Of a stretch of DNA of 64,000 nt, positions 40,183-49,748 are shown piece after piece. The position numbers and the translations under genes were made by a program. Source of the DNA: Gigaspora margarita. Taxonomy: Eukaryota > Glomeromycota > Glomeromycetes > Diversisporales > Gigasporaceae. The first letter of the stretch is position 1. Each line of letters starts with the position of its first letter. The DNA lies in contig WTPW01002243.1 in NCBI GenBank assembly GCA_009809945.1, forward strand, positions 39,883 to 103,882, given 5' to 3'. A model generated the notes under the pieces. The model was not told the origin of the DNA and did no database searches. It saw only the letters and a program-made list of their open reading frames with translations.

Positions 40183-42048
40183 ATGAATAGTATTAACAAG
40201 GAGATAGATGAAAAAATCTATTTATTAATTAATGAAACAGAAGAATTGATAGAAAATACTAAAAAAAACACACTGACTTTAGAAAAAAAATGTGAAAGAT
40301 TGAAGAAACAATATATTTTGAAACATACTTTAGGAATTTTAAAAATTATAAGCCAAGTAATGAGTATTGCCGGTGGCCCTGTAGGAGTAGTTGGTGATAT
40401 AATAAAAGGAGGAACTAATATAGCCGAGGCATTCATTTCAAAGAATAATAGTAATGAACCAAAGTTTGAAATTTCTTCTGATATAAAAAATACTTTAAAT
40501 CAAGTAGAAGATATAAAAATTGTAGAACAACAATTGCAAAAATTATCTGATGAAAGTAGTAAACTTCCAGATAAATTATCTTTTGTAAAAAACAGGTTAT
40601 TCGATGCTAAAGAAGCATTAAATAATAAAAATTTAGTAAAAATATTAAAATCGATAAAAAATGAATTAGATACAGAACAAAAAAGATTAGAAGAATCAAA
40701 AAGTAAAGAACAAGAAAAAGAATTATATGAAGTAATACATAATTTTAATGACAGAATCAAAACTATTGAAATGACACTTGAGTTATACTATGAATATGAA
40801 CAAGATAAAGAAGAACTTGATGAAATAAATAATTCAATTAAACAAGCGGAATATGACATCGAAAAATTAAAACAATATAAAGAAATTATTATTTTCAAGA
40901 CTATTTTCCCTATGATTAACAAGATGCAAGATGATATGAACAAAATGGAAAGTGTAATAAATGCAAAGTCGCATGTATTTCTTGATTTAACTAAATGGAA
41001 GGTGCAAAATTCATTTAAAAAGATAAAGCATGAAATTCAGAAAATGACAGATGGATTTGAAGCACAAGAAGGTATCATTCATTATATAAAAAAGTTGAAT
41101 GAAGGAATGAACATTATTATCAAAATATATGACTATATACAATATTATAATGATCAAGCAATGCTTTCTAAATATATTTCAGATATCAATTCACAAAGAT
41201 ATATTGAAATAAAGAATGATGAATTGAAGGAATGCATTGAAAAACTGGAGCTAACAATAAGAACCAACATTATAAAAGACCATTTTAAACAGGCTACAAC
41301 TGCATTTAAGCAATGGGTATTTCCATATACATATAAATATTCGGATATATTAGATGATGATAATATAGACAATAATAAAATTATAGAATGTTTAAGAAGT
41401 TTAAAATCTGAAGTTGAAGGTGATTATGTATCTATTAAAAAAGATGACAGTTTTTTGATGAGCAAAAAATTTGATAGTGTAACGCAACCATTTTTTGTAT
41501 GGAAAGCTGGAAAATATAAACAAGAAATATCAAAACTACTAGAAGGTGAAGAAATAACTTTAAATGCAAATATAACAGAAAGCAATTCTAAAAAAAATGC
41601 AGTCAAATTTAGTAAAATAGGTATTAAGTTTAGATCCACAAATAATGAAATACAAAAACAGATTGATTGTGAACTTGAACATTTTAATGTAAAAATGGTT
41701 CATTCAGGCAATTCATATTATAGATATTGCGATAAGTTTTATTTAATAAGAAGTGATAAACAAGGTATTGATCTTACTCATAGCTTTAAAATGGAAAATG
41801 GAAAACCAGTTAGTAGCAGCAAAGTATATGATAAAATTATAGAAGGAAATCTAATGCTTAGTCCTTATACTGTGTGGAAGATACAACTAATTGAACTTAA
41901 TGACAAGGCAAGCTTTTATAAGCTAAAGAATTATGAAAACAAAGTTGACCTTGAATTGGTAGGATATGGTGAATATATTAATCAAGATGCTGGCAATGAT
42001 TCAAAGGAGGAAGTAGAAAAATGGTATGAAAAATATATGCAAATATAA
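40183..42048 (+). CDS. Coiled-coil protein with hydrophobic Gly-rich segment (C-terminal part of ankyrin gene)
   Basis: 621 codons from ATG to TAA, in the same frame as the preceding ankyrin part and separated only by one stop codon and six sense codons. That makes a single gene of about 1,180 residues with a nonsense mutation, or stop readthrough, the simplest reading. Residues 1-48 are charged and helical. Residues 49-86 form a hydrophobic, glycine-rich stretch (GGPVGVVGDIIKGG) that could enter a membrane or pack as a hydrophobic hairpin. Residues 95-330 are strongly heptad-like Lys/Glu-rich coiled coil. The last 200 residues look globular with several Tyr/Trp. I do not recognise a family. 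The layout, ankyrin repeats then a hydrophobic segment flanked by long coiled coils, resembles effector or membrane-acting proteins, but no function is assigned. All tryptophans here use TGG, unlike the element downstream. Confidence 0.75.
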   Translation: MNSINKEIDEKIYLLINETEELIENTKKNTLTLEKKCERLKKQYILKHTLGILKIISQVMSIAGGPVGVVGDIIKGGTNIAEAFISKNNSNEPKFEISSDIKNTLNQVEDIKIVEQQLQKLSDESSKLPDKLSFVKNRLFDAKEALNNKNLVKILKSIKNELDTEQKRLEESKSKEQEKELYEVIHNFNDRIKTIEMTLELYYEYEQDKEELDEINNSIKQAEYDIEKLKQYKEIIIFKTIFPMINKMQDDMNKMESVINAKSHVFLDLTKWKVQNSFKKIKHEIQKMTDGFEAQEGIIHYIKKLNEGMNIIIKIYDYIQYYNDQAMLSKYISDINSQRYIEIKNDELKECIEKLELTIRTNIIKDHFKQATTAFKQWVFPYTYKYSDILDDDNIDNNKIIECLRSLKSEVEGDYVSIKKDDSFLMSKKFDSVTQPFFVWKAGKYKQEISKLLEGEEITLNANITESNSKKNAVKFSKIGIKFRSTNNEIQKQIDCELEHFNVKMVHSGNSYYRYCDKFYLIRSDKQGIDLTHSFKMENGKPVSSSKVYDKIIEGNLMLSPYTVWKIQLIELNDKASFYKLKNYENKVDLELVGYGEYINQDAGNDSKEEVEKWYEKYMQI

Positions 42049-42051
42049 TAA

Positions 42052-43325
42052 CTAGCAATTTTGTTTTTAAATATTTATAGCAATTCTTAAGATAGAGATA
42101 AAATAATTTTATTAAATACACTTAACGCTGGAGATTAGAATTATAAATTCTATTGTTATTTGTCATATTCTACTATTATCGAACATTATATAGTTATTTT
42201 ATCATCTTTATTTAGTGTCTTTATTTGTATCAGATATTTACTTAACTGTTTCTTATTTTTTTATTCGATATTTATTTTTACTTAATTATATATAACATAT
42301 TGTTAACCAGGAATAAATGTATAGAATATATGAGTTATACGGCATTTTGGAGTGATATCCATTCAAAAAATCTTGGTCCACATGACTTATTCATCATTTT
42401 TGTTTATTTTTTACATTTAAATTCATCACGTTCATCACGCCTTATCTATACATAATTTTTTGAATTTTTACCTGTTAGAATATATGATTAAGGTTTTAAA
42501 CTGAATTTAGATGCAATTAGAAATGGCCTAATAAATGATAATTATCCGGCAAACTCATATGATTATGAAAAAATTTCTTACTGTTATTTTTTCATGTGTT
42601 ATGATTAAAACTCAGCCAACAACTCCATACCAATCATGATCATAAATTGCCGAATAATACCAATATTGGGCAATTGTCGAATACAGTTAATTTGGCACAC
42701 ATGCTGCAGAACAGCACGTGATCATTTGCCAAATTACTGTTATTCGACAATTGTTGTGCCCAATATTGTATACTTAAATATCAGTTAACCCAGTTTTTTT
42801 CAAGCATGATATTGATGACCTAGTGTAAATTTTTCTATGCTTGATCTTTGCATTTTTCGGTTTTTTTTTTGTAGATTTTTATTGGCATATGCGCCAATCT
42901 ACGGAATTGGGCCTCCAAAAATTTACAGATCTGCAAAAAATCACATATTGATTGGATAAAATTAAAAAAATTTGACGTCAAATTTATTTCCCCACCTAAA
43001 AAAAAAACAACAAAACATAAGTGAACCCATTTCTCCTACTCAAACCCCATTTCTCATTTTTAGGAAGTAGTAGAAATTAAATAAACATAGTAATAAATAT
43101 GTAAATATATAATATAGAAATATATGTAATCTGTTTAGATCTGTTTAGATTCGTAAAAAAATTTATAATGCGATATTTATTCAATACAATTATCACTAAT
43201 TAATTTATTTATATTTATTATTAATAGGCAAACATTTAATTAAAAATAAGCCATCCAGGTTTATGTATTTATTCGCGATTCAGAATTAAGGTTCAGGTTT
43301 CTGATTTCGAATTAAATTTGCGATG
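42052..43325. other. AT-rich spacer with one palindrome
   Basis: No gene. 42655-42775 is an imperfect palindrome centred near CTGCAGAACAGCACGTG (about 42709-42725), with arms CAATATTGGGCAATTGTCGA and TCGACAATTGTTGTGCCCAA. Confidence 0.6.
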
Positions 43326-43350
43326 TACAGTCAGACCTCTTTAAGTAAGT
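43326..43350. repeat. Possible Tc1/pogo-type transposon terminus
   Basis: TACAGTCAGACCTCTTTAAG preceded by TA looks like the terminal inverted repeat of pogo/Fot1-like elements, which insert at TA. No matching opposite end or transposase is found in this window, so it is at most a relic. Confidence 0.4.
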
Positions 43351-43559
43351 GCATGCCCTTAGGACCACACTTTAATAATGTGCATATAGAGAATAATAAA
43401 AAAAGTGTGTTTATGGTAGTCAAGTATATATTTGGGTGCATTTTTTATTTCGAATTCAGCTTTTCATAAATCTTATTTATTTTGAATTGTAAACTTATTT
43501 ATATAATAATACTAGTACCAGTAATTAATACTTTTAATGATCGTGAATAAAAATATTGA

Positions 43560-44015
43560 TATAACTCATTTGATAAATGGAATGTCTTATGTTCACCCTT
43601 TTCAACTCTAATTTCGTTTTGATAATGGCGTAGTCAAACTAGCACTCCCCATCTTTACTAATTTTTTGATAATAAATAAAATGCCCTACGTTTGTCCTTT
43701 TCAATTCAAATTCCACTTCGATAACAATATCCAACTTAATATGTTCTGCTAGTGTTCTTCATATCCACTGATTTTTTTTTCGATAATGAATAGAATGCTT
43801 TGCATTTGTTTCTTTCAATAAAGATATACGATGAATGATTGGTTAAAAATAAATTGCATTAAAAAAAATAAAAAAATTTGAAACAAAAGATTGAAATAAT
43901 AAATTAAATATATAAACCTGAATTAAACCGTCACTTCGCCTGACTTGTTTGATAATAAGTAGAATGCCTTATGTTCACTATTTTCAATTTTTGATTCCAG
44001 TTCAATAACAAAACT
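43560..44015 (-). repeat. ~105-bp satellite block B (reverse orientation)
   Basis: Reverse-complement copies of the unit at 16236-17130: CCTTTTCAATTCAAATTCCA, TTCGATAACAATATCCAAC, TGTTCTGCTAGTG and TTGATAATAAATAAAATGCC. Two to three copies from 43560 to 43820, and a further partial copy at 43945-44010 after about 120 bases of other sequence. Confidence 0.65.
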
Positions 44016-44099
44016 CAACATTATGTACCCATATAAGCGCGAAATAACGCTCAGGGGCATTATTTTGAAACTCAGGCTCTCCTAAAAATAGCATATAGT

Positions 44100-44370
44100 G
44101 CCTCGAATTAGTGCCCATGCGCATCCCGAATTAACACGCACTTGATATAATAGTATCACTAACCTTCCCATAGTACTGACACCAATGACAAAATTTTACC
44201 AATGGCGAAATCCCAAGGGTGTCATCAATGATGAAGTTCCACCACCAATAATGGCGACTCCAACGGCAAAATTTCACCACCAGCAATGACGACATCAATG
44301 ATGAAATCCACCACCAGCAACAGTGAAATTCACATGGTGAAACCAAGGACATTACAATTCACCACCTGCA
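44100..44370. repeat. Imperfect CACCACCAGCAATG-type repeat
   Basis: Short, degenerate units such as AAATTTCACCACCAGCAATG and AATGACGACATCAATGATG. The minus-strand open frame over this stretch is repeat translation only. Confidence 0.6.
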
Positions 44371-44500
44371 AAAAACCACACCAAATTATAGTAAACGCAA
44401 ACCATTCAAACATTTACCTAGAAAAAAGAATAAAGTATTAGTAACTGTTATCTGTTCATAGAACGAACAAAAAAAAATACTTAGCATTAAGTGATTATCG

Positions 44501-44725
44501 ATGATCAGTTTTTCTTGCCCAGGTAATTTAATTGGTCAATCTGGGTGTCAAATTACTGACTCGCTATGTGATCTGCAGATCTGCCAATATGAGTCAAAGG
44601 CTCAAACAGCAATCTACGTGTACAGGATATTACATCCAAATTACCCAGAAGATCATATACGAAATACCATAACACCGAAACCGTTAAAGAAATCAAAGCG
44701 ACAGATGGACGGACTACCCGAATAG
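44501..44725 (+). CDS. Small hypothetical protein
   Basis: 74 codons from ATG to TAG. The peptide has a few cysteines (SFSCPG, SGC, SLCDLQIC) and a basic end (KPLKKSKRQ). No domain is recognised. It lies between the repeat-rich left arm and the compact element, with no clear partner, so it may be a chance frame or the leftmost gene of the element. Low confidence. Confidence 0.25.
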   Translation: MISFSCPGNLIGQSGCQITDSLCDLQICQYESKAQTAIYVYRILHPNYPEDHIRNTITPKPLKKSKRQMDGLPE

Positions 44726-45001
44726 GAAATTAATCTGCCTACGATTTAATCAACATAATACGAATATCTGACTATCAGATAACAACAATCTAAAAGAATT
44801 CGATAATAATCAAAGAATAATAGTTATAGCATAAAAAGAAATTAAAATAAGTATTAGTAAAATACGTGATAAAAGACTGAAGTTAAATTTATAGTAATTC
44901 GAAAGTATTTAAGAAGTAGATTTTAGACTTCGAAACTGTGTGGTTCTTACACAATTTTATAAGGTTTTACATTCAGATAAAATAATTACACCTTCGAATA
45001 C

Positions 45002-45133
45002 ATGTATACATACCCTATTGAAATTATCTTTATATCAATAGCCTTAACAATCCTTTGTATACCACTTGTAATTGCTACTTTGATAGTAGTAGACCATTTG
45101 ACATACAGAAATCTACTCCTAACACCGATATAA
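45002..45133 (+). CDS. Tiny single-pass membrane protein
   Basis: 43 codons, ATG to TAA. Almost the whole peptide after residue 5 is hydrophobic (IIFISIALTILCIPLVIATL), followed by a short polar end. It is the first of a run of small membrane proteins at the left of the element. Below normal gene-calling length, so only the context supports it. Confidence 0.4.
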   Translation: MYTYPIEIIFISIALTILCIPLVIATLIVVDHLTYRNLLLTPI

Positions 45134-45428
45134 TAAACCTAGCATACATATATATATTATATATTTATTTATATTCTCAAAGAATCGATAGTATACTTTA
45201 TTGTAACCACTATACGATATTATATTTTACTAAATAAAAACTGAATTATTTATAAACTGAAATTATCTTTTGATAGTAAAGAGTACTTGTTGGTTTATAC
45301 TCACGTATCTATTAAGGATTAGCTACCCTTGAGAAATTACTTAGCTATCTAAAGAAACAAGAATAAAAAAGTCGTGCATATAAAAGGCAAAACAAATAAA
45401 AGCTACAACGTTACTATATAAGAAATAA

Positions 45429-46010
45429 ATGAGAATATACGACATTATAATTAAAATAGTTATTATCTGGATAATAATAAGCCTAACACCACCAAAAAGA
45501 AATTACCTTATACAAGCTGACGTAATAGTTTTATCCATACCAGCACCAGCACCAGCACATGCACCAACCAACTCCAACCGAAAATATAGTCACTCCAACT
45601 AAAACTAGAACTAAACAACTGCAATTATCTCTATTCAATCAAGCCAAACAAGTCAACCTGATAATAACAATAATAATCTTACCACAATAATTGGAATATT
45701 AGCTGCATCAATTACAATATTAGCACTATCTGCACTGGTACTAATTTGTTGTATAAAAAGACTAAGAACAAGAAAACAAGCGTATAAAAGGCACCTGCAA
45801 ATACAGAACCCATCTGTATCACAAATCCAAAGAGGACAAGCATATCAATATCCTAATACCTCAGATTTACCGTTTCAACAAAATATATTCTCAAACCCAA
45901 TTCCAGACTTAAATCAAAATCAAATAGCAACATTAGCAAGAAACATCGATCTTAGGAGCCAAGTACAACGAAAAGCACCACCACCACCTCCGCCTTACCA
46001 AAATAAGTAA
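45429..46010 (+). pseudogene. Type I membrane protein with PPPY tail (interrupted)
   Basis: Two pieces in the same frame. The first (45429-45602) starts with ATG and a signal-peptide-like hydrophobic run (IIIKIVIIWIIISL), then a Pro/Ala-rich part. It ends in three stops within 15 bases (45600, 45606, 45612). The second piece (45615-46010) has an Asn-rich ectodomain-like stretch, a membrane segment (IIGILAASITILALSALVLI), a basic stop-transfer region and a long cytoplasmic tail ending KAPPPPPPYQNK. An alternative frame is open across the gap, so two compensating indels or an intron are possible. PPxY motifs recruit NEDD4/Rsp5-type ubiquitin ligases and act as late domains in budding viruses; in this element that role is inference. 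Break positions are described only. Confidence 0.5.
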
Positions 46011-46111
46011 TCTGAATAAAAAGGAAAATACTCCGTAACAAAATAGATCAATGCTAAAGATAGGAATACCAGAATAAGAACTAATAATGTAATAACGTGA
46101 CAGGGACGCGT

Positions 46112-46330
46112 ATGAATTTAGCAAATAAGGAACACATCATTGCAATAACTGTTTCATTCATAATAGGAGCTATCATTACAATTCTCACACTATTATCACC
46201 ACCAGAAATCCAAACTAAATTAGCTTTAGGTATAACAATTATCTTATCATTAATATCAATATTATTCGTAATCTTTGCTATTCTTAAACCATTCTTTGTC
46301 AGAAGGACAAACAACATCAACAACTATTAA
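46112..46330 (+). CDS. Small two-pass membrane protein
   Basis: 72 codons from the ATG at 46112; a GTG five codons upstream is in frame. Two hydrophobic segments (IIAITVSFIIGAIITILTLL and LGITIILSLISILFVIFAIL) are separated by a short PPEIQTK loop, and the end is basic (FFVRR). No family is recognised. It overlaps the next small membrane protein by about 56 bases, in keeping with a compact viral or plasmid-like layout. Confidence 0.55.
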   Translation: MNLANKEHIIAITVSFIIGAIITILTLLSPPEIQTKLALGITIILSLISILFVIFAILKPFFVRRTNNINNY

Positions 46331-46523
46331 CTGTAATTGTAGTATATTAACACCACCAGCATCAACACTATTACTTATGCTAATAGGCACCATATTCGTT
46401 ACTGTTATAATTATTTTAGCAATCGAGTACAACCACCAAAGATATAAAAAGAGACTTTACAAACAGTTCTCTACACTGTACGGACCATACGGACAACAAG
46501 ATATCAACACTGGCTGTTGTTAA
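46275..46523 (+). CDS. Small single-pass membrane protein
   Basis: 82 codons in a frame with no ATG before its membrane segment; TTG at 46275 is the first in-frame alternative start. A short Ser/Thr/Cys-rich N-terminal part is followed by a hydrophobic segment (LLLMLIGTIFVTVIIILAI) and a basic, Tyr-rich tail ending GCC. The topology is probably N-out, C-in. Missing start codon plus overlap means either alternative initiation or an upstream frame error. Part of the 45.4-47.3 kb membrane-protein cluster. Confidence 0.45.
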   Translation: MLFLNHSLSEGQTTSTTINCNCSILTPPASTLLLMLIGTIFVTVIIILAIEYNHQRYKKRLYKQFSTLYGPYGQQDINTGCC

Positions 46524-46526
46524 TCT

Positions 46527-46793
46527 ATGAATACTACCACTACACCTATTACTACAGAAGAACCTGATACCACCCAATCTATTATAATAACTGCATCTAT
46601 TATTGCCATATTTGCAGTAATATCTATTATTATTTCTACTTGCTTATATTATTGCTTTCAAAAGAATAGAAACAAAACCTATCACGTCCAAAGAAATATA
46701 TCTACACCTTCACACATTTACTGAGACCAAAATACAGGAAGCCTGATTATTAACAAAACACCTGTATTAAAATATAATCAAAAGAATATTTAG
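46527..46793 (+). CDS. Thr-rich single-pass membrane protein (contains TGA)
   Basis: ATG to TAG, 88 codons if the TGA at 46722-46724 is read as Trp, otherwise 65. The N-terminal 20 residues are Thr-rich (NTTTTPITTEEPDTT), followed by a membrane segment (IIITASIIAIFAVISIIIST) and a basic tail. The mucin-like head plus single TM plus short tail is the same plan as its neighbour at 46945. It begins three bases after the previous stop. Function unknown; surface protein is inferred. Confidence 0.55.
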
Positions 46794-46944
46794 AAGGAAA
46801 AGAAAAAGAACTACCAGACGCCAACAAAGACCGACACCTCTATTCTTACCACAGAATCAAGCATACCACCAGTATATAAGCCAAAACCAATTCAGACCAA
46901 ACACTTTAAAAATAAATAGACTATTAGGAAATATAGGAAATTAA
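46771..46944 (+). CDS. Small very basic protein (no ATG)
   Basis: 57 codons ending in TAA directly at the ATG of the next gene. The start is unclear: the frame opens after a TAA at 46768 and the first plausible codons are ATA/ATC. The N-terminal stretch IIKRIFRRKRKRTTRRQQR is strongly basic, like a nuclear-localisation or nucleic-acid-binding signal. The remainder is Gln/Asn/Pro-rich. It could be a DNA-packaging protein, or the end of a frameshifted longer gene. Confidence 0.35.
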   Translation, partial: NIIKRIFRRKRKRTTRRQQRPTPLFLPQNQAYHQYISQNQFRPNTLKINRLLGNIGN

Positions 46945-47283
46945 ATGAGTGGAATACAATTCTTAACACTCACCATACCTACAACTACTATATTCATAAC
47001 CGTATCTCAGACACCAGTATACACTACAGTACTTGAAACTACTACAGTGACTACTACAATCAACTCAACTGCAACTACTACTATAACATCTAGTTACGTA
47101 AACGATACCAACATTATAACCCAAGATATAGTAACTATAATATTATTGGTATTTGCAATAGCAATAGTAGTATACGTAAACTACAGACACAGACTAGGAA
47201 AGAAACTCAAGATAGCCAATAATCATCTTGATTACGCAGAAAGAATAGTCTCTATCTTAAACGACACTATCAAACCTACTTAA
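46945..47283 (+). CDS. Thr-rich type I membrane protein
   Basis: 112 codons, ATG to TAA. The first 60 residues are extremely Thr-rich (for example TVLETTTVTTTINSTATTTI) and would be an O-glycosylated, mucin-like ectodomain. Residues 65-82 form a membrane segment (IVTIILLVFAIAIVVYV), followed by a basic stop-transfer (YRHRLGKKLK) and a short helical tail. No cleavable signal is obvious, so it may be an N-out signal-anchor. The stop overlaps the ATG of the next gene. Likely a surface or envelope-type protein of the element; that role is inference. Confidence 0.6.
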   Translation: MSGIQFLTLTIPTTTIFITVSQTPVYTTVLETTTVTTTINSTATTTITSSYVNDTNIITQDIVTIILLVFAIAIVVYVNYRHRLGKKLKIANNHLDYAERIVSILNDTIKPT

Positions 47284-48004
47284 TGAGCTGTGAAAACGAC
47301 GAAAGCTCTACAAGTGAAACATTTAATACAATTGACGAATATATTGAAGACCTTAACAAAAGACTTAAGAATACTAAACCTACATATAAACCATTAACAA
47401 AAGACGAACAAAAACTATATTTTAAAACCAAAGTACTAGTTGATAATAGAAAAGCAACAGCAAAAACAATAGTACAAGCATACATTATTTACGCTATATG
47501 AAACAAAGAAGAAAGTGAATACATTGAAGAAATAGCTACCACATATAAACAACACCTTAAAGCATTAACTGAACTTGCAGACAACAAATACAAAAATTGA
47601 ATGAACGCAATAAAGAAATTATCATATATTGAAACTGAACAGTGGAAATTGAAATACCCATTCCACCAAATTCATACTCAACAATTCCTATACTACTATA
47701 AGGGATTCAGAGCATACTTTGAACAACCTATACCGGAATACGCTATATTAACTAAAGATATACTATCAAAAGTACAAACATCACTAACAGCATTACAAAA
47801 AATCTATTTTAAAGCAGGAGAAGCTCTGAAAAAGAACACTTACGCGAACAAGATGTAATAATCTACTTAAAATACGGACACCTATTTCAAAGACCAGAAT
47901 TAATCAGAAAGGGACTATTAATAACAAGAGGGCAGCAAAATGTTAACAACTACATATGATATTGTTTATACGCCAATATTGAACCTATCATAACAACATT
48001 ATAA
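47283..48004 (+). CDS. Hypothetical helical protein with in-frame TGA codons
   Basis: Starts at ATG overlapping the previous stop. The frame runs through TGA at 47499 and 47598 to a TAA at 47856. A neighbouring frame, entered between about 47750 and 47845, continues through a further TGA (47957) to TAA at 48002-48004, two bases before the gag-like ATG. If TGA is Trp and a frame switch is allowed, the product is about 240 residues. It is acidic at the start (CENDESSTSE), then Lys/Tyr/Gln-rich and mainly helical. No motif is recognised. Its place just upstream of gag suggests a structural or matrix-like role, which is only a guess. It is one of the clearest places where TGA cannot be a stop if the gene is real. 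Confidence 0.55.
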
Positions 48005-48005
48005 A

Positions 48006-48962
48006 ATGGCAGCACCAACAATTGAATACCCCGACATCAGTACCCTCAACATATTAAATATGATGGGAGGGAAAATGATGAATGGAACCAACTGGCTTGA
48101 ATGGAGCGCAGAATTTGAAAAGAAAATACAAGCATATATACCAATCATAATACTCATACTAGGATTCTTTACTGGAAATAATAAATCACTAGGATACACT
48201 AGAACTGCTACTGCAGATATACAAGCAGCCACAACCGGAGGATATAATGTATTTTTCATAAGACAACTTATACCTAAAGTCATAACGCAATGCTTTACAA
48301 AGAATGCATACCAAGATGCTATGCGCCATATTGACGCATATGTATGTTGGTTTCCAAGTGACTTTAATGACCATAAACGCATACTAGCAACAGATTGGGA
48401 ATCAGACTATAATGGNCAAGCAGCAATAAATGACGCNATAACACCATTGTTAAACCCTAACAACTTCCCCAAAGGACTAAATATACATTATAACCATACT
48501 ACAACAAAACCAGGGCAAGATATATTTGGAGCAAATTGGCTCGCTACAAATAACCCACCACGAAGTGAACAAGTATCATTCAGACTATATATGGATAAAT
48601 TATATATCACAAGCAGAACAGTTAAAGAACTACAAGCAAGCTTCACAACACTAAGATTCTTANCAACATATAACATCGCTCAAAGAGAAGATGAAAGCTT
48701 TATAATGACCTATAACCAACAAAAAGAAAATGCAGGATATACTCAAGAATATAATCAAGGTCTACAATTGCTACTACAAGCAATGATACCCCAACCAGGA
48801 GAAAGGCACCAAGAAGAAAACTATTGGGCCATGATGCAACTATTTGATAGAAATATATCAAACGAAATAGCATTTTGGGACGCACTCAAGAGAACATATG
48901 CTTACTATAAGGAAAGCAGTATAGGAGCTACATTACGAAAACAACAAAAAGCTACCAACTAA
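48006..48962 (+). CDS. gag: Gag-like capsid protein
   Basis: 318 codons, ATG to TAA. Mostly helical, with eight Trp (NWLEW, WDALK), all TGG. The central part (RSEQVSFRLYMDKLYITSRT) and the run of helices before the zinc knuckles fit a gag capsid region, and position is the strongest evidence: it is followed in the same frame by CCHC knuckles. The frame contains TAA at 48960 and again at 48984, with KKKEI between. Readthrough, mutation or a separate nucleocapsid start are all possible. Early hydrophobic residues (IPIIILILGFF) are unusual for gag. Ambiguous bases at 48415, 48437 and 48663. No database comparison could be made. Confidence 0.6.
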   Translation: MAAPTIEYPDISTLNILNMMGGKMMNGTNWLEWSAEFEKKIQAYIPIIILILGFFTGNNKSLGYTRTATADIQAATTGGYNVFFIRQLIPKVITQCFTKNAYQDAMRHIDAYVCWFPSDFNDHKRILATDWESDYNXQAAINDXITPLLNPNNFPKGLNIHYNHTTTKPGQDIFGANWLATNNPPRSEQVSFRLYMDKLYITSRTVKELQASFTTLRFLXTYNIAQREDESFIMTYNQQKENAGYTQEYNQGLQLLLQAMIPQPGERHQEENYWAMMQLFDRNISNEIAFWDALKRTYAYYKESSIGATLRKQQKATN

Positions 48963-48986
48963 TTCAACAAGAAAAAAGAAATATAA

Positions 48987-49748
48987 TTCTCTGACAAGAA
49001 AGGAAAAAACAAACCTAGAGAATATGTTGTATTCAACATCCATGATAGAAAATGCTTTGGATGTGGAAAAAAAGGACATTATATGAAAGATTGCCCTGAT
49101 AAAGAAAAATTCAAAGGATTTAACCATATGTATAGAAGAGGAAAGCCTAGAACCAAAGAAGAAAAACATAAGANCAAATANCATAAAGNAGTACCNNGCA
49201 GAAANAAGGANTATACCANAGATAAACCTCANAATAAGCAAACTAAGGAATACTCTAAAGAAGAAAAGGGAGATGCATTTGCAAGACTACTAGCAGCAAG
49301 AGCAGCAAAATTCGAGAAAGATAAAAAGAAAGCAGTAAAAGAAGATACTAAACCCCAAGACACATTTGGAGGAGGAAGTTATCCAAGAAGAAATAATACC
49401 AAATATTGTAAACACTGCAAGACTAATACTCATACTACTGAAGACTGTTATTCACACCGAGCGCAAGAAGTGAATGAACCGATGGTCTTCCATGCCCAAA
49501 AAAGTAAATGGCAACGACCTCAAAGAAATAATAACTATAGGAACAACTATAGAAGGAAACAAGTTTACAATGCTAAAACCATTGAAGATGAAAATGATGA
49601 TACTGGATATCAAGAATACCAAGAATACTTAAAAGCTAAGCAAGCCTACCTTACAAGTTTCCAAGAATATAAAACAAAACCGAGAAGGAAGGAAAAATCT
49701 AACCTCGAAGCAATACCTGAAGATTCTGATGAAGCACAGTTTTTCTAA
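48987..49748 (+). CDS. Nucleocapsid with two CCHC zinc knuckles
   Basis: Same frame as gag, open from 48987 to a TAA at 49746. The first knuckle is CFGCGKKGHYMKDC (about 49053-49094) and the second CKHCKTNTHTTEDC (about 49409-49450); both fit C-x2-C-x4-H-x4-C. The linker is very Lys/Glu-rich, and the end is acidic. CCHC knuckles bind the packaged nucleic acid in retroviruses and LTR elements. N calls between 49174 and 49232 blur about 20 codons. A T5C run (49740-49745) lies right before the stop, and the protease/pol frame (-1) is already open there, as in gag-pol frameshift overlaps. Confidence 0.75.
   Translation, partial: FSDKKGKNKPREYVVFNIHDRKCFGCGKKGHYMKDCPDKEKFKGFNHMYRRGKPRTKEEKHKXKXHKXVXXRXKXYTXDKPXNKQTKEYSKEEKGDAFARLLAARAAKFEKDKKKAVKEDTKPQDTFGGGSYPRRNNTKYCKHCKTNTHTTEDCYSHRAQEVNEPMVFHAQKSKWQRPQRNNNYRNNYRRKQVYNAKTIEDENDDTGYQEYQEYLKAKQAYLTSFQEYKTKPRRKEKSNLEAIPEDSDEAQFF

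Noticed and set aside
44131..44352. Minus-strand frame rich in Trp/Ser/Cys
   Set aside because: Translation of the CACCACCAGCAATG-type simple repeat.
47999..48382. 127-codon minus-strand frame opposite gag
   Set aside because: Shadow of the gag-like gene; no start context or domain and hydrophobic only because the complement of A-rich coding is T-rich.
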